Shown: positions 1 through 7,540, counted from the first letter of the stretch. The stretch: DNA of 22,642 bases from an uncultured Eubacteriales bacterium (GCA_948949055.1 CARBWQ010000001.1:1-22642), one strand, 5' to 3'. Translations and numbers: made by a program. The notes: generated from the sequence alone by a model not told the origin.

Positions 1-2
1 TA

Positions 3-308
3 GACAGGATTCTTTTCGCTGGCGTTTTTGACAAGCCAATTATTGTTGATGCTGTTTATCATGGTTCAATTGATAATGGATACTTTGCAAGTCGTGAAGA
101 GATTGTTGATTATTTGATATCAAGTGCAAATGTCGATAAAATGTCTGGCATCAAATTCTCACAATTAACATATCAACCATGGACGAGAGATGAGCATAGA
201 ACTGCACGCCATCCAGAAAGAAGATATGTAATGCAAATTAAATGGGGTACAATGATAGGCTGTATTAAAGAAATTGTAAGGAGAAGAAATATTAATGACA
301 AAAAATAG
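3..308 (+). CDS. 3' end of an unidentified protein upstream of the restriction gene
   Basis: An open frame runs in from the left edge and ends with TAG at 306-308, giving about 101 residues of C-terminus. The visible part is mixed hydrophobic and basic, with an Arg/His-rich stretch (residues around RDEHRTARHPERR) and a basic tail. I do not recognise the family. Its last 14 bases overlap the start of the next gene (ATG at 295), which suggests translational coupling and a shared role in the restriction-modification island. It could be another restriction subunit or a helper protein, but nothing visible decides this. The true start lies outside the window. Confidence 0.6.
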   Translation, partial: DRILFAGVFDKPIIVDAVYHGSIDNGYFASREEIVDYLISSANVDKMSGIKFSQLTYQPWTRDEHRTARHPERRYVMQIKWGTMIGCIKEIVRRRNINDKK

Positions 309-1092
309 AGGTACTTATGAGGGCGATGTTCAAGAAATAGAATTTGTAAAATCATTCAATAAAAACAAAGAGAATCTTAATTTTTCAGTTTTTACAAATA
401 GTATTAATGTTGATTTAACAAACGTCTACATGGTTAGAGTGACAACCAATCAACTTTCAAGATTAAGTAATAAAGTAACCAAAACTCGTTCAGATTGTTT
501 TGCTATTTATACCGAAGATGAAAATATTTTAAGTGTTTTATTAGAAAACGACTTCTATCTTAATGAAAACAATATTCAAAATATAAATCATGTAATAATT
601 GAGAAATCTGGAATATCAATAAAAATAGCTGATTCTGATAAATATCAGATTTTAAAGATAGGCCCTAAAAGCTTTCATGCTTTGTTTAAAAGTTATGAGT
701 TAGGAGCAGGTGCAAGCCTATTTTGTATGAGAGATAATGAGCTTATTAAAAATAAAGATCTTGTTGCAGGGTGGAACACAAATTTTGAAAATATGAAGAA
801 TTACTTTGATTTTATAAATGATGCAAATGATTTAATTTCAAATAAAGAGATTTGTCAAAAAATAAAAACTTTTTGTAATAACAAAATTATAGAAATGATA
901 AGAAATTCAAAAGAATTGCAACAAAAGATATTTAATGGTTATCCAATATATGATGAACCATATTCTGCATGGTATTTATTCTCTCATGATAAATTAGAAA
1001 AATTAACTTATCTACCATTTATCGTAACAACAGGATCGGGCAGAAGTCATGGAGATTATACAATTGTATTAAAACCAAAAAAGGAAGATTAA
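295..1092 (+). CDS. Candidate type II restriction endonuclease (unassigned family)
   Basis: This is a 265-residue protein with no signal peptide or membrane segment. The assignment rests mainly on context: it lies convergent to two C5-cytosine methyltransferases and is coupled to an unknown gene by a 14-base overlap. A possible PD-(D/E)xK-like core is visible: TRSD near residues 64-67 could supply the Asp, and GISIK near residues 105-109 resembles the SxK/ExK strand of restriction nucleases. The C-terminus carries TTGSGRSHGDY. I cannot match it to a named family, so its recognition site is unknown. It ends four bases inside the converging methyltransferase gene. It could instead be an accessory protein of the same system. 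Confidence 0.55.
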   Translation: MTKNRGTYEGDVQEIEFVKSFNKNKENLNFSVFTNSINVDLTNVYMVRVTTNQLSRLSNKVTKTRSDCFAIYTEDENILSVLLENDFYLNENNIQNINHVIIEKSGISIKIADSDKYQILKIGPKSFHALFKSYELGAGASLFCMRDNELIKNKDLVAGWNTNFENMKNYFDFINDANDLISNKEICQKIKTFCNNKIIEMIRNSKELQQKIFNGYPIYDEPYSAWYLFSHDKLEKLTYLPFIVTTGSGRSHGDYTIVLKPKKED

Positions 1093-1110
1093 CTTAAATC
1101 TTCCTTTTTT
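1077..1110. terminator. Bidirectional terminator inside the overlapping 3' ends of two convergent genes
   Basis: A 14-bp perfect hairpin has its left arm at 1077-1090 (A-run then GGAAGATT) and its right arm at 1097-1110 (AATCTTCC then T-run), with a 6-base loop. It has A-runs and T-runs on both sides, so it can work on both strands. It includes the stop codons and last codons of both the endonuclease candidate and the methyltransferase, which overlap by four bases. Confidence 0.85.
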
Positions 1111-2090
1111 AATAGCCTAACTAATTCTTTTGCAAGTAAAGTTATTATCGGAACAACAACACTGTTCCCGATTTGTTTGTATGCTTGAGCGCCTTTTTTA
1201 ATTTTATAAGTTTCTGGGTATCCCATAATTCTTAAACATTCTCTTTCAGTTAATCTTCTATGTTGCTTGATAATAATAGGAATATTATTTCCACCTGTAC
1301 CCATTTTTGCTGTTAAACATGGTGAGACGCTATCATTTTTAAATTGACATCTTGAAGCCCTTACTTCATATGCCAAAGTATCGTTTTTAACATCAATTGA
1401 TTTTTCTTTTATATATTTTTTTATATTTTTATCACAGGTATCAGAAATAAGATAATTATTTTCAGCATTATCATCTATCAAGTTCTCTATTTTATTAGTT
1501 AAAGTTTGTGGCTTCGGAAAACAAAAAGAATCAATATCAATATTTAAATCTTTTCTAAATCCTATACAATACCATCTTTCTCTATGCTGTGGAATATTAA
1601 AGTCTTTTGCGTTTAAGATCTTATATTTAAAATCGTATCCCAAATCGGACAATGTGTTTAATATAGTTTTTAATGTATTTCCACTGCCGTGATTTGTAAT
1701 TCCTTTTACATTTTCAAGAATAAAAGCTTTTGGTCGCTTTTCTTTTATTATTCTTGCCACATCAAAAAACAATGTACCACGTGTATCATTAAAGCCTAGT
1801 CTTTTCCCGGCGATAGAAAAAGATTGGCAAGGAAAACCTGCGCATATTATATCGTGATTTGGAATATCTTTTTCATTAATTTTTGTTATATCGCCAAAAG
1901 GAATTTCATTAAAATTTTCAGCATAAGTTTTTTGTGCAAAAATGTCAATATCTGAACTAAAAACACATTCACAATTATTTTGTTCAAAAGCTATACGAAA
2001 TCCACCCATTCCACAAAATAGATCTATAAACTTAAACTTTTTATCACTGCACAAGCTTGTTGTATCTTTTGAGATTAATTGATTATACAT
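1089..2090 (-). CDS. DNA (cytosine-5) methyltransferase, GFPCQ type
   Basis: This protein transfers a methyl group from S-adenosylmethionine to C5 of cytosine in a specific DNA site, protecting DNA from the cognate nuclease. All main C5-MTase motifs are present in order in 333 residues: motif I FIDLFCGMGGFR (21-32), motif IV GFPCQSFSIAG with nucleophile Cys88, motif VI ENVKG (126-130), motif VIII QHRERWYCIG (168-177), motif IX RRLTERECLRIMGYPETY (278-295) and motif X QIGNSVVVP (306-314). The target-recognition region lies between about 180 and 275 and contains SPCLTAKMGTGGNN. The start overlaps the end of the upstream methyltransferase by 8 bases, so the two are an operon. It appears intact. 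Confidence 0.95.
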   Translation of the reverse strand: MYNQLISKDTTSLCSDKKFKFIDLFCGMGGFRIAFEQNNCECVFSSDIDIFAQKTYAENFNEIPFGDITKINEKDIPNHDIICAGFPCQSFSIAGKRLGFNDTRGTLFFDVARIIKEKRPKAFILENVKGITNHGSGNTLKTILNTLSDLGYDFKYKILNAKDFNIPQHRERWYCIGFRKDLNIDIDSFCFPKPQTLTNKIENLIDDNAENNYLISDTCDKNIKKYIKEKSIDVKNDTLAYEVRASRCQFKNDSVSPCLTAKMGTGGNNIPIIIKQHRRLTERECLRIMGYPETYKIKKGAQAYKQIGNSVVVPIITLLAKELVRLLKKEDLS

Positions 2091-3135
2091 TTTTGTTCTT
2101 TTTTAATCCTTTATATATTTCTTCTGCTATTGCTTTTCCAAGTAATGGTGGAACAGCATTTGCTAATTGTTGATGTTGGTCTGAACCATTTCCCATTAAA
2201 ACAAAGTTATCGTCAAATGACTGCAACCTAGCACATTCTCTAACTGTTAAAATTCTGTTTTCTGTTGGGTGAATTATCATTGATTTTGCAGCATGCTTTA
2301 TAGTGACAGATGGTTTTTTTGGATCAAGTCTCTTATAAGCATTACTGTAAGTTCCACCACCAGTGCCAAGTTCTTTTGGGATATCTCGCCAATTTCCACC
2401 TTGTGGAATAAAAGAAATTCTTTTTGTAACCAGTTCGTTGGATTGTCGTCTTACATGATTGCAAATATCTTTTCTTCCTTCCATATGTTTTTGATACTCG
2501 CAAGTTGGTTCTAAATATTCATCTCCATTTGGATCTACATTACCAATTGCTTGACCAACTGTAATATAATTTTCTTCTGTATATTTTGCCTTAGGGTATT
2601 CAATATTGTAATCAGGTTTTGATATTATAAAAATAACTCTTTTCCTTTGTTGTGGTACGCCATAATCTGCCGCGTTTAAAACTTTATATTTTACTTTATA
2701 TCCAAGACTGTTAAATTTTTCAGTTATTAATTTTTTAACATCTTTTCCATTTTGAGTTGTCATAGACAATAATCCAACTACATTTTCGATAACAACAATT
2801 TTAGGGTTTGTTATTTTGGTCACACGAACAACTTCTTCAAACAAAGAATTTCTTTTATCATCTTTTCTTCTTTGTCCTACCATGCTGAAACCTTGACAGG
2901 GTGGTCCAGCAATAATAACATCAACATTGTTTTTATACTTGTTCCAGTATTCATCAGGAATTTTTGTTAAGTCTTCGTTTAAAAGTTCTGTTCCAGAATG
3001 GTTTTCTTTAAAAGTATTAAGGGCAATGTTCCAGATGTCTGCACCAAGAATTATTTCAAAATTACCAGTCATACTAAACCCATACGAAAAACCACCAATA
3101 CCACAAAATAAATCTATGACTTTAATTTTTTCCAT
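2083..3135 (-). CDS. DNA (cytosine-5) methyltransferase, GPPCQ type
   Basis: This is a second, distinct C5-cytosine methyltransferase of 350 residues. Motifs: I VIDLFCGIGGFSYGF (6-20), IV GPPCQGFSMVGQRR with nucleophile Cys80, VI ENVVG (117-121), VIII QQRKRVIFI (162-170), IX RILTVRECARLQSF (294-307) and X HQQLANAVPPLL (321-332). The target-recognition region (about 225-280) has HVRRQSNELVTKRI and IPQGGNWRDIP. I chose the ATG at 3133-3135 because GGAG precedes it at correct distance and the protein begins directly at motif I. The frame is open to 3228, but that gives a low-complexity N-terminus with no ribosome site. It is first in the operon. Two C5-MTases beside one nuclease fits an asymmetric site, with one enzyme per strand. 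Confidence 0.94.
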   Translation of the reverse strand: MEKIKVIDLFCGIGGFSYGFSMTGNFEIILGADIWNIALNTFKENHSGTELLNEDLTKIPDEYWNKYKNNVDVIIAGPPCQGFSMVGQRRKDDKRNSLFEEVVRVTKITNPKIVVIENVVGLLSMTTQNGKDVKKLITEKFNSLGYKVKYKVLNAADYGVPQQRKRVIFIISKPDYNIEYPKAKYTEENYITVGQAIGNVDPNGDEYLEPTCEYQKHMEGRKDICNHVRRQSNELVTKRISFIPQGGNWRDIPKELGTGGGTYSNAYKRLDPKKPSVTIKHAAKSMIIHPTENRILTVRECARLQSFDDNFVLMGNGSDQHQQLANAVPPLLGKAIAEEIYKGLKKNKNV

Positions 3136-3162
3136 TTGTTGCTCCTTTACAAAACTACATAC

Positions 3163-3171
3163 ATTATAACA
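3163..3171 (-). promoter_or_regulatory. Extended -10 promoter of the methyltransferase operon
   Basis: On the minus strand there is TGT-TATAAT, a perfect -10 with an extended TGn, about 30 bases before the ATG at 3135. No good -35 is seen 17 bases upstream, which suits an extended -10 promoter. Confidence 0.65.
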
Positions 3172-3228
3172 TAAATAAAATAAAAAATCCGCTATTTTTA
3201 AAATATTTAATATATTTTTAGCAAGCAA

Positions 3229-3650
3229 TATAGAGTAATAGTCTTAAACTGCTTTTTTTAATCGCTACAATATATTGTGGAAGATAGGAACTTTTTACTA
3301 TTTCACTCAAAAAGAAGAGCAATATTAACATGGACTTTTGATTGCTCTAAAAATTTATAGAAATCAAAGTTAGGTTGAAAGGTCGTTTAGTTTACGGCAA
3401 CTTGTACAAGAATATCATTCATTTCATGATTACCTATTTTTTGTATACAAATATTTTGTGATATGCAGGGTCGAAAGTCAATATTATCAGGGGAATATAG
3501 TTATTTATCACACCACCATATCAAAAACGAATCAATACTTTGATGCAAATTTGTTTTAGAAGATATTTTAATTTTTTGGATTTATTTAGCCAAATATTTA
3601 GGGATAAGATATAGAAATTGCCAGCTTTATAGATTAAATCTATGAAAAAA
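3229..3650. other. Gene-free stretch between the restriction island and the dehydrogenase gene
   Basis: No convincing coding region, RNA gene or mobile element is visible. The only structure seen is an 8-bp inverted repeat, AGAGCAAT at 3316-3323 and ATTGCTCT at 3341-3348, separated by 17 bases and not followed by a T-run. The stretch could be decayed sequence at the edge of an acquired island. Confidence 0.5.
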
Positions 3651-3652
3651 GT

Positions 3653-3681
3653 TATACAGATTTTGGCATTTTATGTATAAT
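3653..3681 (+). promoter_or_regulatory. Promoter of the 2-hydroxyacid dehydrogenase-like gene
   Basis: A perfect TATAAT lies at 3676-3681, with TATACA (4 of 6 to TTGACA) at 3653-3658 and a spacing of 17. The start codon is at 3699, preceded by GAGGTGAGAG. Confidence 0.6.
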
Positions 3682-3698
3682 GATAATTGAGGTGAGAG

Positions 3699-4583
3699 AT
3701 GTTTAATAAAATTGTAGTAGTTGAGCCTGTTTATATTAAAAAAGAGGGGCTAGAAGAATTAAAGAAATATTGCAAAGAAATAAAAGTGTTTAAAACAGAA
3801 GCAATGTCTAATGAAGAGAAAATTAAACGTATCGGCGATGCCGATTGTATTTTGGTGTCCCATAAAACAGTCATAGATAAGGATGTTTTAGATAGTTGTC
3901 CAAACTTAAAGTTTATTCATCTTTGCTGTTCTTATTATGGTCCACAATTTTGTAAAACTGATATAGAACATGCAACTAAAAAAGGAATTAAATTTGCATA
4001 TTTGAAAGAATATGGAGATAATGGAGTTGTCGAATATACCATTGCTTCGGTTATAAACTTACAGCATGGTATTAATGGTAAAAAATGGCGCAAAGAAGTA
4101 AATGATTTAACAGCAATAAAAGTTGGCATATTAGGGTTAGGAGATTTGGGCAATAAGATTGCAAAAGCTTTCAATTTCTTTGGAACAAAAGTTTACTATT
4201 ATAGCAAGACAAGAAAAGAAGAACTTGAAAATGAAAATTTGATTTACAAACCAATTGACGAACTTTTAAAAACAGTTGATGTGTTGTCAATTAATCTCAA
4301 CAGAGATGTATGCTTAATAGGTGGAGATAGATTGAAGATTTTTGGAAATAGCAAAATAATTATCAACACTTCAATCGGTCAATGCTATGAAGTGAGCAGT
4401 TTGAAAAAGTGGCTCAAATGCAAAGACAATTTTTATGTTTGTGACGACTCAAATATAAATGACAATCAAGATTTGTTAAATTATGAAAATGTGCTTTACC
4501 TTGATCATGATAGTGGTGTGACAAAAGAAACTTTGGATAGAGCGACTGAGCAAATAATTGCAAACATTAAAGCAAATTGTTAG
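3699..4583 (+). CDS. D-2-hydroxyacid dehydrogenase-like NAD-binding protein, atypical active site
   Basis: This 294-residue protein has the layout of the D-2-hydroxyacid dehydrogenase family: a substrate-binding half at both ends around a Rossmann domain with KVGILGLGDLGNKIA (GxGxxG at 146-151). Family members reduce 2-keto acids with NAD(P)H. The usual strand ending in N-x-x-R-G, whose Arg binds the substrate carboxylate, is here INTSIG (222-227), with no Arg. The usual Glu region is CDDSNIND (248-255), and the catalytic His region is LDHDSGVT (268-275), where His270 may be kept. At about 294 residues it is slightly shorter than typical members (310-330). It may be a divergent dehydrogenase, a different oxidoreductase or a non-catalytic relative. 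Confidence 0.8.
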   Translation: MFNKIVVVEPVYIKKEGLEELKKYCKEIKVFKTEAMSNEEKIKRIGDADCILVSHKTVIDKDVLDSCPNLKFIHLCCSYYGPQFCKTDIEHATKKGIKFAYLKEYGDNGVVEYTIASVINLQHGINGKKWRKEVNDLTAIKVGILGLGDLGNKIAKAFNFFGTKVYYYSKTRKEELENENLIYKPIDELLKTVDVLSINLNRDVCLIGGDRLKIFGNSKIIINTSIGQCYEVSSLKKWLKCKDNFYVCDDSNINDNQDLLNYENVLYLDHDSGVTKETLDRATEQIIANIKANC

Positions 4584-4659
4584 TGAAGTAAAATAATTAT
4601 TGAGTAAGATAACTTGTACTATGGAAGATTTAGAAAGTATTTAAGTATATAAATATCAA

Positions 4660-4688
4660 TTAAGATTATATGATTTTTATGTTATAAT
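4660..4688 (+). promoter_or_regulatory. Promoter of the phosphotransferase-SDR gene pair
   Basis: A perfect TATAAT is at 4683-4688 and TTAAGA (4 of 6) at 4660-4665, with a spacing of 17. It lies just before the CGGAGA ribosome site and the ATG at 4708. Confidence 0.65.
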
Positions 4689-4707
4689 ATTCATATCGGA
4701 GAAAGTA

Positions 4708-5571
4708 ATGATTGATTATAAAGATATAAACAAACGCATATGTGACAGAAATGAAAGTTGGTGTTGGCAAACAGATAGAAAAATTTCGCAAGAAGAAGTA
4801 AGAGAAATTTGGCAGGACAAACATCGTGGAATTTCAAATGAAGAGTTGATTGAAAAGGTCAATAAAAGCCTCAAAGGTGATAAACTGATTTCAATTAATG
4901 ACGTTGATAAGAATGCACAAGAGAATTTAGGATTTATCAACTCCGTTAGAGTTGGGATTTTAGAAACTGGCAAAATGATGAGGAAAATGCACGGTTTGAA
5001 GGTTAAAGGTTTTGGCAGTTTTGACAATGAGAAAGCCAAACTTGGCAAGCTGGAATGTTTGCACTCCTCACTGGCAGATTTTGTCAATTGTGGATTAAAA
5101 AACAACTTATTGACACTTGTAAAATACAAGACTATTACAGAAGAACAGCAATCTAAGATTTTAAAATTGTTTTCAAAAGATAATCTATTATTAGATTGTG
5201 AACAATCAGTTTTAATTCATAATGATTTTGTTGATTGGAATTTATTGACGGACGGTAATACAATAACAGGCATTCTAGATTTAGATGAATGTGCTGGTGG
5301 CGAGGCTGTTTGTGACATAGCTTCTTGGAGCTGAATGAGTTCACTTGAAAGAGTTGACGAATTTTTAAGGGGATATTTTGGAAGTGAAAAGCAAGGTGAG
5401 GATTTTGACAAAAAGTTGAAACTCATTTCGTTTAGATGGATTATATCAAATATGTCTTTAAGGAACAGCCGTCTTGAATATATGCCAGACGATAAATTCT
5501 TGCAGAGTTTGATCGCTGATGGAAAAAAGCAAATGAAATTTTATATGAATTATTTTAATTTAGGAGAATAG
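4708..5571 (+). pseudogene. Aminoglycoside/choline kinase-like phosphotransferase interrupted by an in-frame TGA
   Basis: The frame reads 208 codons, then TGA at 5332-5334, and continues in the same frame for 78 codons to TAG at 5569-5571. Joined, it gives 287 residues, a normal length for the APH/choline kinase fold. The catalytic loop HNDFVDWNLL (residues about 171-180) matches HxDxxxxN, and ILDLDECAGGEAVCDIASW matches the metal-binding D(I/F)D segment. The N-terminus carries WCWQTDR, and no clear N-lobe nucleotide-binding Lys is obvious. The TGA falls where a Trp (TGG) would fit after DIASWS, so one base change explains it. The catalytic residues lie before the stop but the C-terminal helices would be lost. 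The SDR gene starts two bases after the distal end. Confidence 0.8.
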
Positions 5572-5573
5572 AA

Positions 5574-6314
5574 ATGAGAGTTATTTTAATTACAGGTGCA
5601 ACATCGGGTGTTGGCTTAGAATCGGCAAAACTTTTTTCACAGGAGGAGGACACAAAGGTTATAAGTTTGTCAACTGACTTAGGTAAAATTGAAAAAGCAA
5701 AATCCCAGTTGCCAAATGTAGATTTTCTGCAATGTGACGTTTCAGATTACAATGCTTTGTTAAAAATTGCAGAGATAGTTGAAAATAAATATGGCAAAAT
5801 TGATGTTTTAGTAAGCAATGCTGGGACGATTATTCCTGGCGATATTGAAACTCTTGATGCTAGCGATTGGGATAAAGTTATAAAAAACAACTTTTCAAGT
5901 TATTTCTATGTTTCAAAAGCATTTTTACCATTACTTAAAAAGGGGACAAATGCTAATATCGTGTGCATTTCTTCTATTTCTGCAACAGCAGGTGGAAGCT
6001 CAATTGCCTACTCTTGTGCAAAGGCTGGCGTAAATATGATTGCTCAAACACTTTCAAAAGACTTGGCAAAATACAATATTAGAGTAAATACAATTTCGCC
6101 GGGCATGCTCAATTCTGGTTTTCATATACACAACAATGTTATGAATGAAGAACAATACAAACAAATGCTAGAAAAACAAAGTGTAAATTATCCTTTTGGG
6201 ATTGGAACTTCTTTGGATGTAGCAAATGCAATCGTTTTTATATCAAGTGAAAAGGCAGGTTGGATTTCTGGTGCCGATTTAATTGTAGATGGTGGAAGAC
6301 TTGCAAGCAGATAG
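5574..6314 (+). CDS. Short-chain dehydrogenase/reductase (SDR family)
   Basis: This 246-residue protein has all classical SDR marks: TGATSGVG (7-14) for NAD(P) binding, CDVSD (54-58), NAG (82-84), a catalytic Ser at about 133, YSCAK with Tyr146 and Lys150, and NTISPGM (172-178). The C-terminus GADLIVDGGR is typical of 3-oxoacyl-ACP reductase-like SDRs. The substrate cannot be deduced; general sugar, ketone or acyl reductases share this pattern. It has a GGAG ribosome site at the end of the interrupted phosphotransferase gene and begins two bases after its stop, so the two were co-transcribed. The gene itself is intact. Confidence 0.92.
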   Translation: MRVILITGATSGVGLESAKLFSQEEDTKVISLSTDLGKIEKAKSQLPNVDFLQCDVSDYNALLKIAEIVENKYGKIDVLVSNAGTIIPGDIETLDASDWDKVIKNNFSSYFYVSKAFLPLLKKGTNANIVCISSISATAGGSSIAYSCAKAGVNMIAQTLSKDLAKYNIRVNTISPGMLNSGFHIHNNVMNEEQYKQMLEKQSVNYPFGIGTSLDVANAIVFISSEKAGWISGADLIVDGGRLASR

Positions 6315-6383
6315 AGAAATTTGTAAATGTTATATGTTTTTTAAGTTTAAAAATGTCTATATTATGTAAAAGCTTAAAGTTAT

Positions 6384-6416
6384 AAAAAAAGTAGGAACTA
6401 ATGTTCCTATTTTTTA
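6384..6416. terminator. Bidirectional terminator after the SDR gene
   Basis: The hairpin TAGGAAC (6392-6398) / GTTCCTA (6403-6409) is flanked by an A-run on the left and a T-run on the right, with one bulged G at 6391. It separates the convergent SDR and zinc-ribbon genes. Confidence 0.75.
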
Positions 6417-6800
6417 AAGTAAGTATTCATCTTCGTCTTCATAATCGTCATCAATTTTTTCACTTTTCACATCATTGTTTTCATTAGAAAACCTCAGCTT
6501 GTCATTGTCAACTGTTTTTTCATTTCTGTGACTTGCAAACTCTTTTACCTCACTTGGTAAGCTATTGGTAGGCAAATCGGTTAGGCAACCACAACATGGA
6601 CATTTTATAGTGTAAAAATAGTCAGTGCTTAGGTCATAACATGTATTTGATGTCATAAAAATATCCCTCATTGTGATTTCTAAGGTTGCTCCACATGGTG
6701 CGTTTCCCTTTTTTGCATTGTCATAGTCATTGCCTTTTCCTGTACATATTACCTGCTTTTTCCACGCGCCTCTTCTATCTCCTTTTTTGATTATCTTCAT
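6414..6800 (-). CDS. Small zinc-ribbon protein with acidic tail, function unknown
   Basis: This is a 128-residue protein. Cys19, Cys36 and a cluster CPCCGC (67-72) suggest a zinc-binding fold, and the last 35 or so residues are strongly acidic (runs of D and E). I do not recognise the family. I chose the ATG at 6798-6800 because AGGAGGG sits ideally upstream. The frame is open to 6893, but the extra part crosses the promoter and is not credible. It is divergent from the HD-domain gene. Its promoter carries a palindrome overlapping the -10, so regulation by a repressor is likely. Confidence 0.7.
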   Translation of the reverse strand: MKIIKKGDRRGAWKKQVICTGKGNDYDNAKKGNAPCGATLEITMRDIFMTSNTCYDLSTDYFYTIKCPCCGCLTDLPTNSLPSEVKEFASHRNEKTVDNDKLRFSNENNDVKSEKIDDDYEDEDEYLL

Positions 6801-6817
6801 AATGCCCTCCTTAGTCA

Positions 6818-6832
6818 GTGTCATTGTAACAC
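6818..6832. promoter_or_regulatory. Palindrome over the -10 box of the zinc-ribbon gene (putative operator)
   Basis: On the minus strand it reads GTGTTACAATGACAC, with GTGT/ACAC arms enclosing the -10 hexamer. It matches 11 of 15 positions with the palindrome at 8308-8322 near another promoter. The regulator is unknown. Confidence 0.35.
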
Positions 6833-6851
6833 TAATGCCTTTATTTGTCAA
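6823..6851 (-). promoter_or_regulatory. Near-consensus promoter of the zinc-ribbon gene
   Basis: On the minus strand, a perfect TTGACA (6846-6851) and TACAAT (6823-6828) are spaced by 17. This is one of the best promoters in the window. Confidence 0.8.
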
Positions 6852-6920
6852 CACTTTATTTAAAAAAATTTTCTTAAAAATAAAAAGCTTCATCTATTTG
6901 TTGAGTCAATGCAATTTTTG

Positions 6921-6949
6921 TTGGTCATTTTTTAGATTTATGATATTAT
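6921..6949 (+). promoter_or_regulatory. Weak promoter of the HD-domain gene
   Basis: TTGGTC at 6921-6926 and TATTAT at 6944-6949 are spaced by 17, followed by the strong ribosome site GGGGAGG before the ATG at 6966. Confidence 0.5.
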
Positions 6950-6965
6950 TCAAGGGGAGGAAAAG

Positions 6966-7395
6966 ATGATTTCTAATGATAGAAAGCAACATATTTGGGG
7001 AGTTGCAAAATTTTTAAAGGAACATGCAGAAAAAAGTAACATGAGTAAAGATAAAGTAGAGGAATTATATACTCTTGGTCTTTTGCATGATATTGGTTAT
7101 GAATTTTTAGAGGAGAAGGATTATATTAAGCATAATGAGGTTGGAGGCAATCTCCTAAAAATGCAGGGGTATAAGTTATTGGCAGGAGGTTTACTATCAT
7201 GGCATCGCGAATTGCGAGTATCAAAGTGAGTATTTAGATTTATTGAATTGGGCTGATATGAGGGTGGATAGCGTAGGGAATGTAGTTTCACTTGATGGTA
7301 GATTGGAAGAACTTTCTATCAGATACAATGTGCCTATAAAAGAATTGGACTCTTATCCAATTGTTTGCGAGTTAAAACAAAAAGGATTTAAATAA
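6966..7395 (+). pseudogene. HD-domain phosphohydrolase-like gene with a frameshift
   Basis: The first frame gives 87 residues with an HD pattern (HIWGVAKFLKEHA, then LGLLHDIGYEF with the HD pair, then KHNEVGGNLLK) and stops at TGA 7227-7229. From 7207 the +1 frame continues with NCEYQSEYLDLLNWADMR and ends with TAA at 7393-7395. In the intact relatives I know, the segment after the last His continues directly into SEYLDLLNWADMR, so both halves belong to one protein of about 143 residues. The shift lies at about 7203-7210: one extra base, or two lost, after the CAT codon. It may be a recent mutation or a sequencing error. Small HD proteins hydrolyse phosphate esters; the substrate is unknown. 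Confidence 0.82.
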
Positions 7396-7494
7396 TTTTT
7401 TGTCTTGATAGAAGAGTTTATAAAAAAGCAACAATCAAAATGATAAAAAACAATTAAAGATGAAAATTGACGAATATATAATTAAATGGATAAT

Positions 7495-7524
7495 AAAAAA
7501 GCCAAACGCGAATTGGCTTTTTTT
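7495..7524. terminator. Bidirectional terminator between the HD and NrtR-like genes
   Basis: AAAAAAGCCAA (7495-7505) pairs perfectly with TTGGCTTTTTT (7513-7523), with a 7-base loop. A-runs and T-runs on both sides serve the convergent genes. Confidence 0.85.
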
Positions 7525-7540
7525 GTATAAGAATATTTAG

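Noticed and set aside
3136..3228. N-terminal extension of the second methyltransferase
   Set aside because: The frame is open, but it lacks a ribosome site, overlaps the promoter and adds a low-complexity segment before motif I. The ATG at 3135 has a good GGAG.
3316..3348. 8-bp inverted repeat as a terminator or insertion-sequence end
   Set aside because: There is a long loop, no T-run, no transposase frame and no target duplication, so no element can be claimed.
4716..5129. Minus-strand open frame of 137 codons
   Set aside because: It is antisense to the phosphotransferase and has a composition of reversed coding, no family pattern and no ribosome site.
5332..5334. TGA read as tryptophan (alternative code)
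   Set aside because: Intact genes here use TGG for Trp and the Nudix gene ends in TGA at 9501-9503, so the standard code holds. The TGA is treated as a nonsense codon.
6801..6893. N-terminal extension of the zinc-ribbon protein
   Set aside because: It crosses a near-consensus promoter and the putative operator, while AGGAGGG precedes the ATG at 6800.
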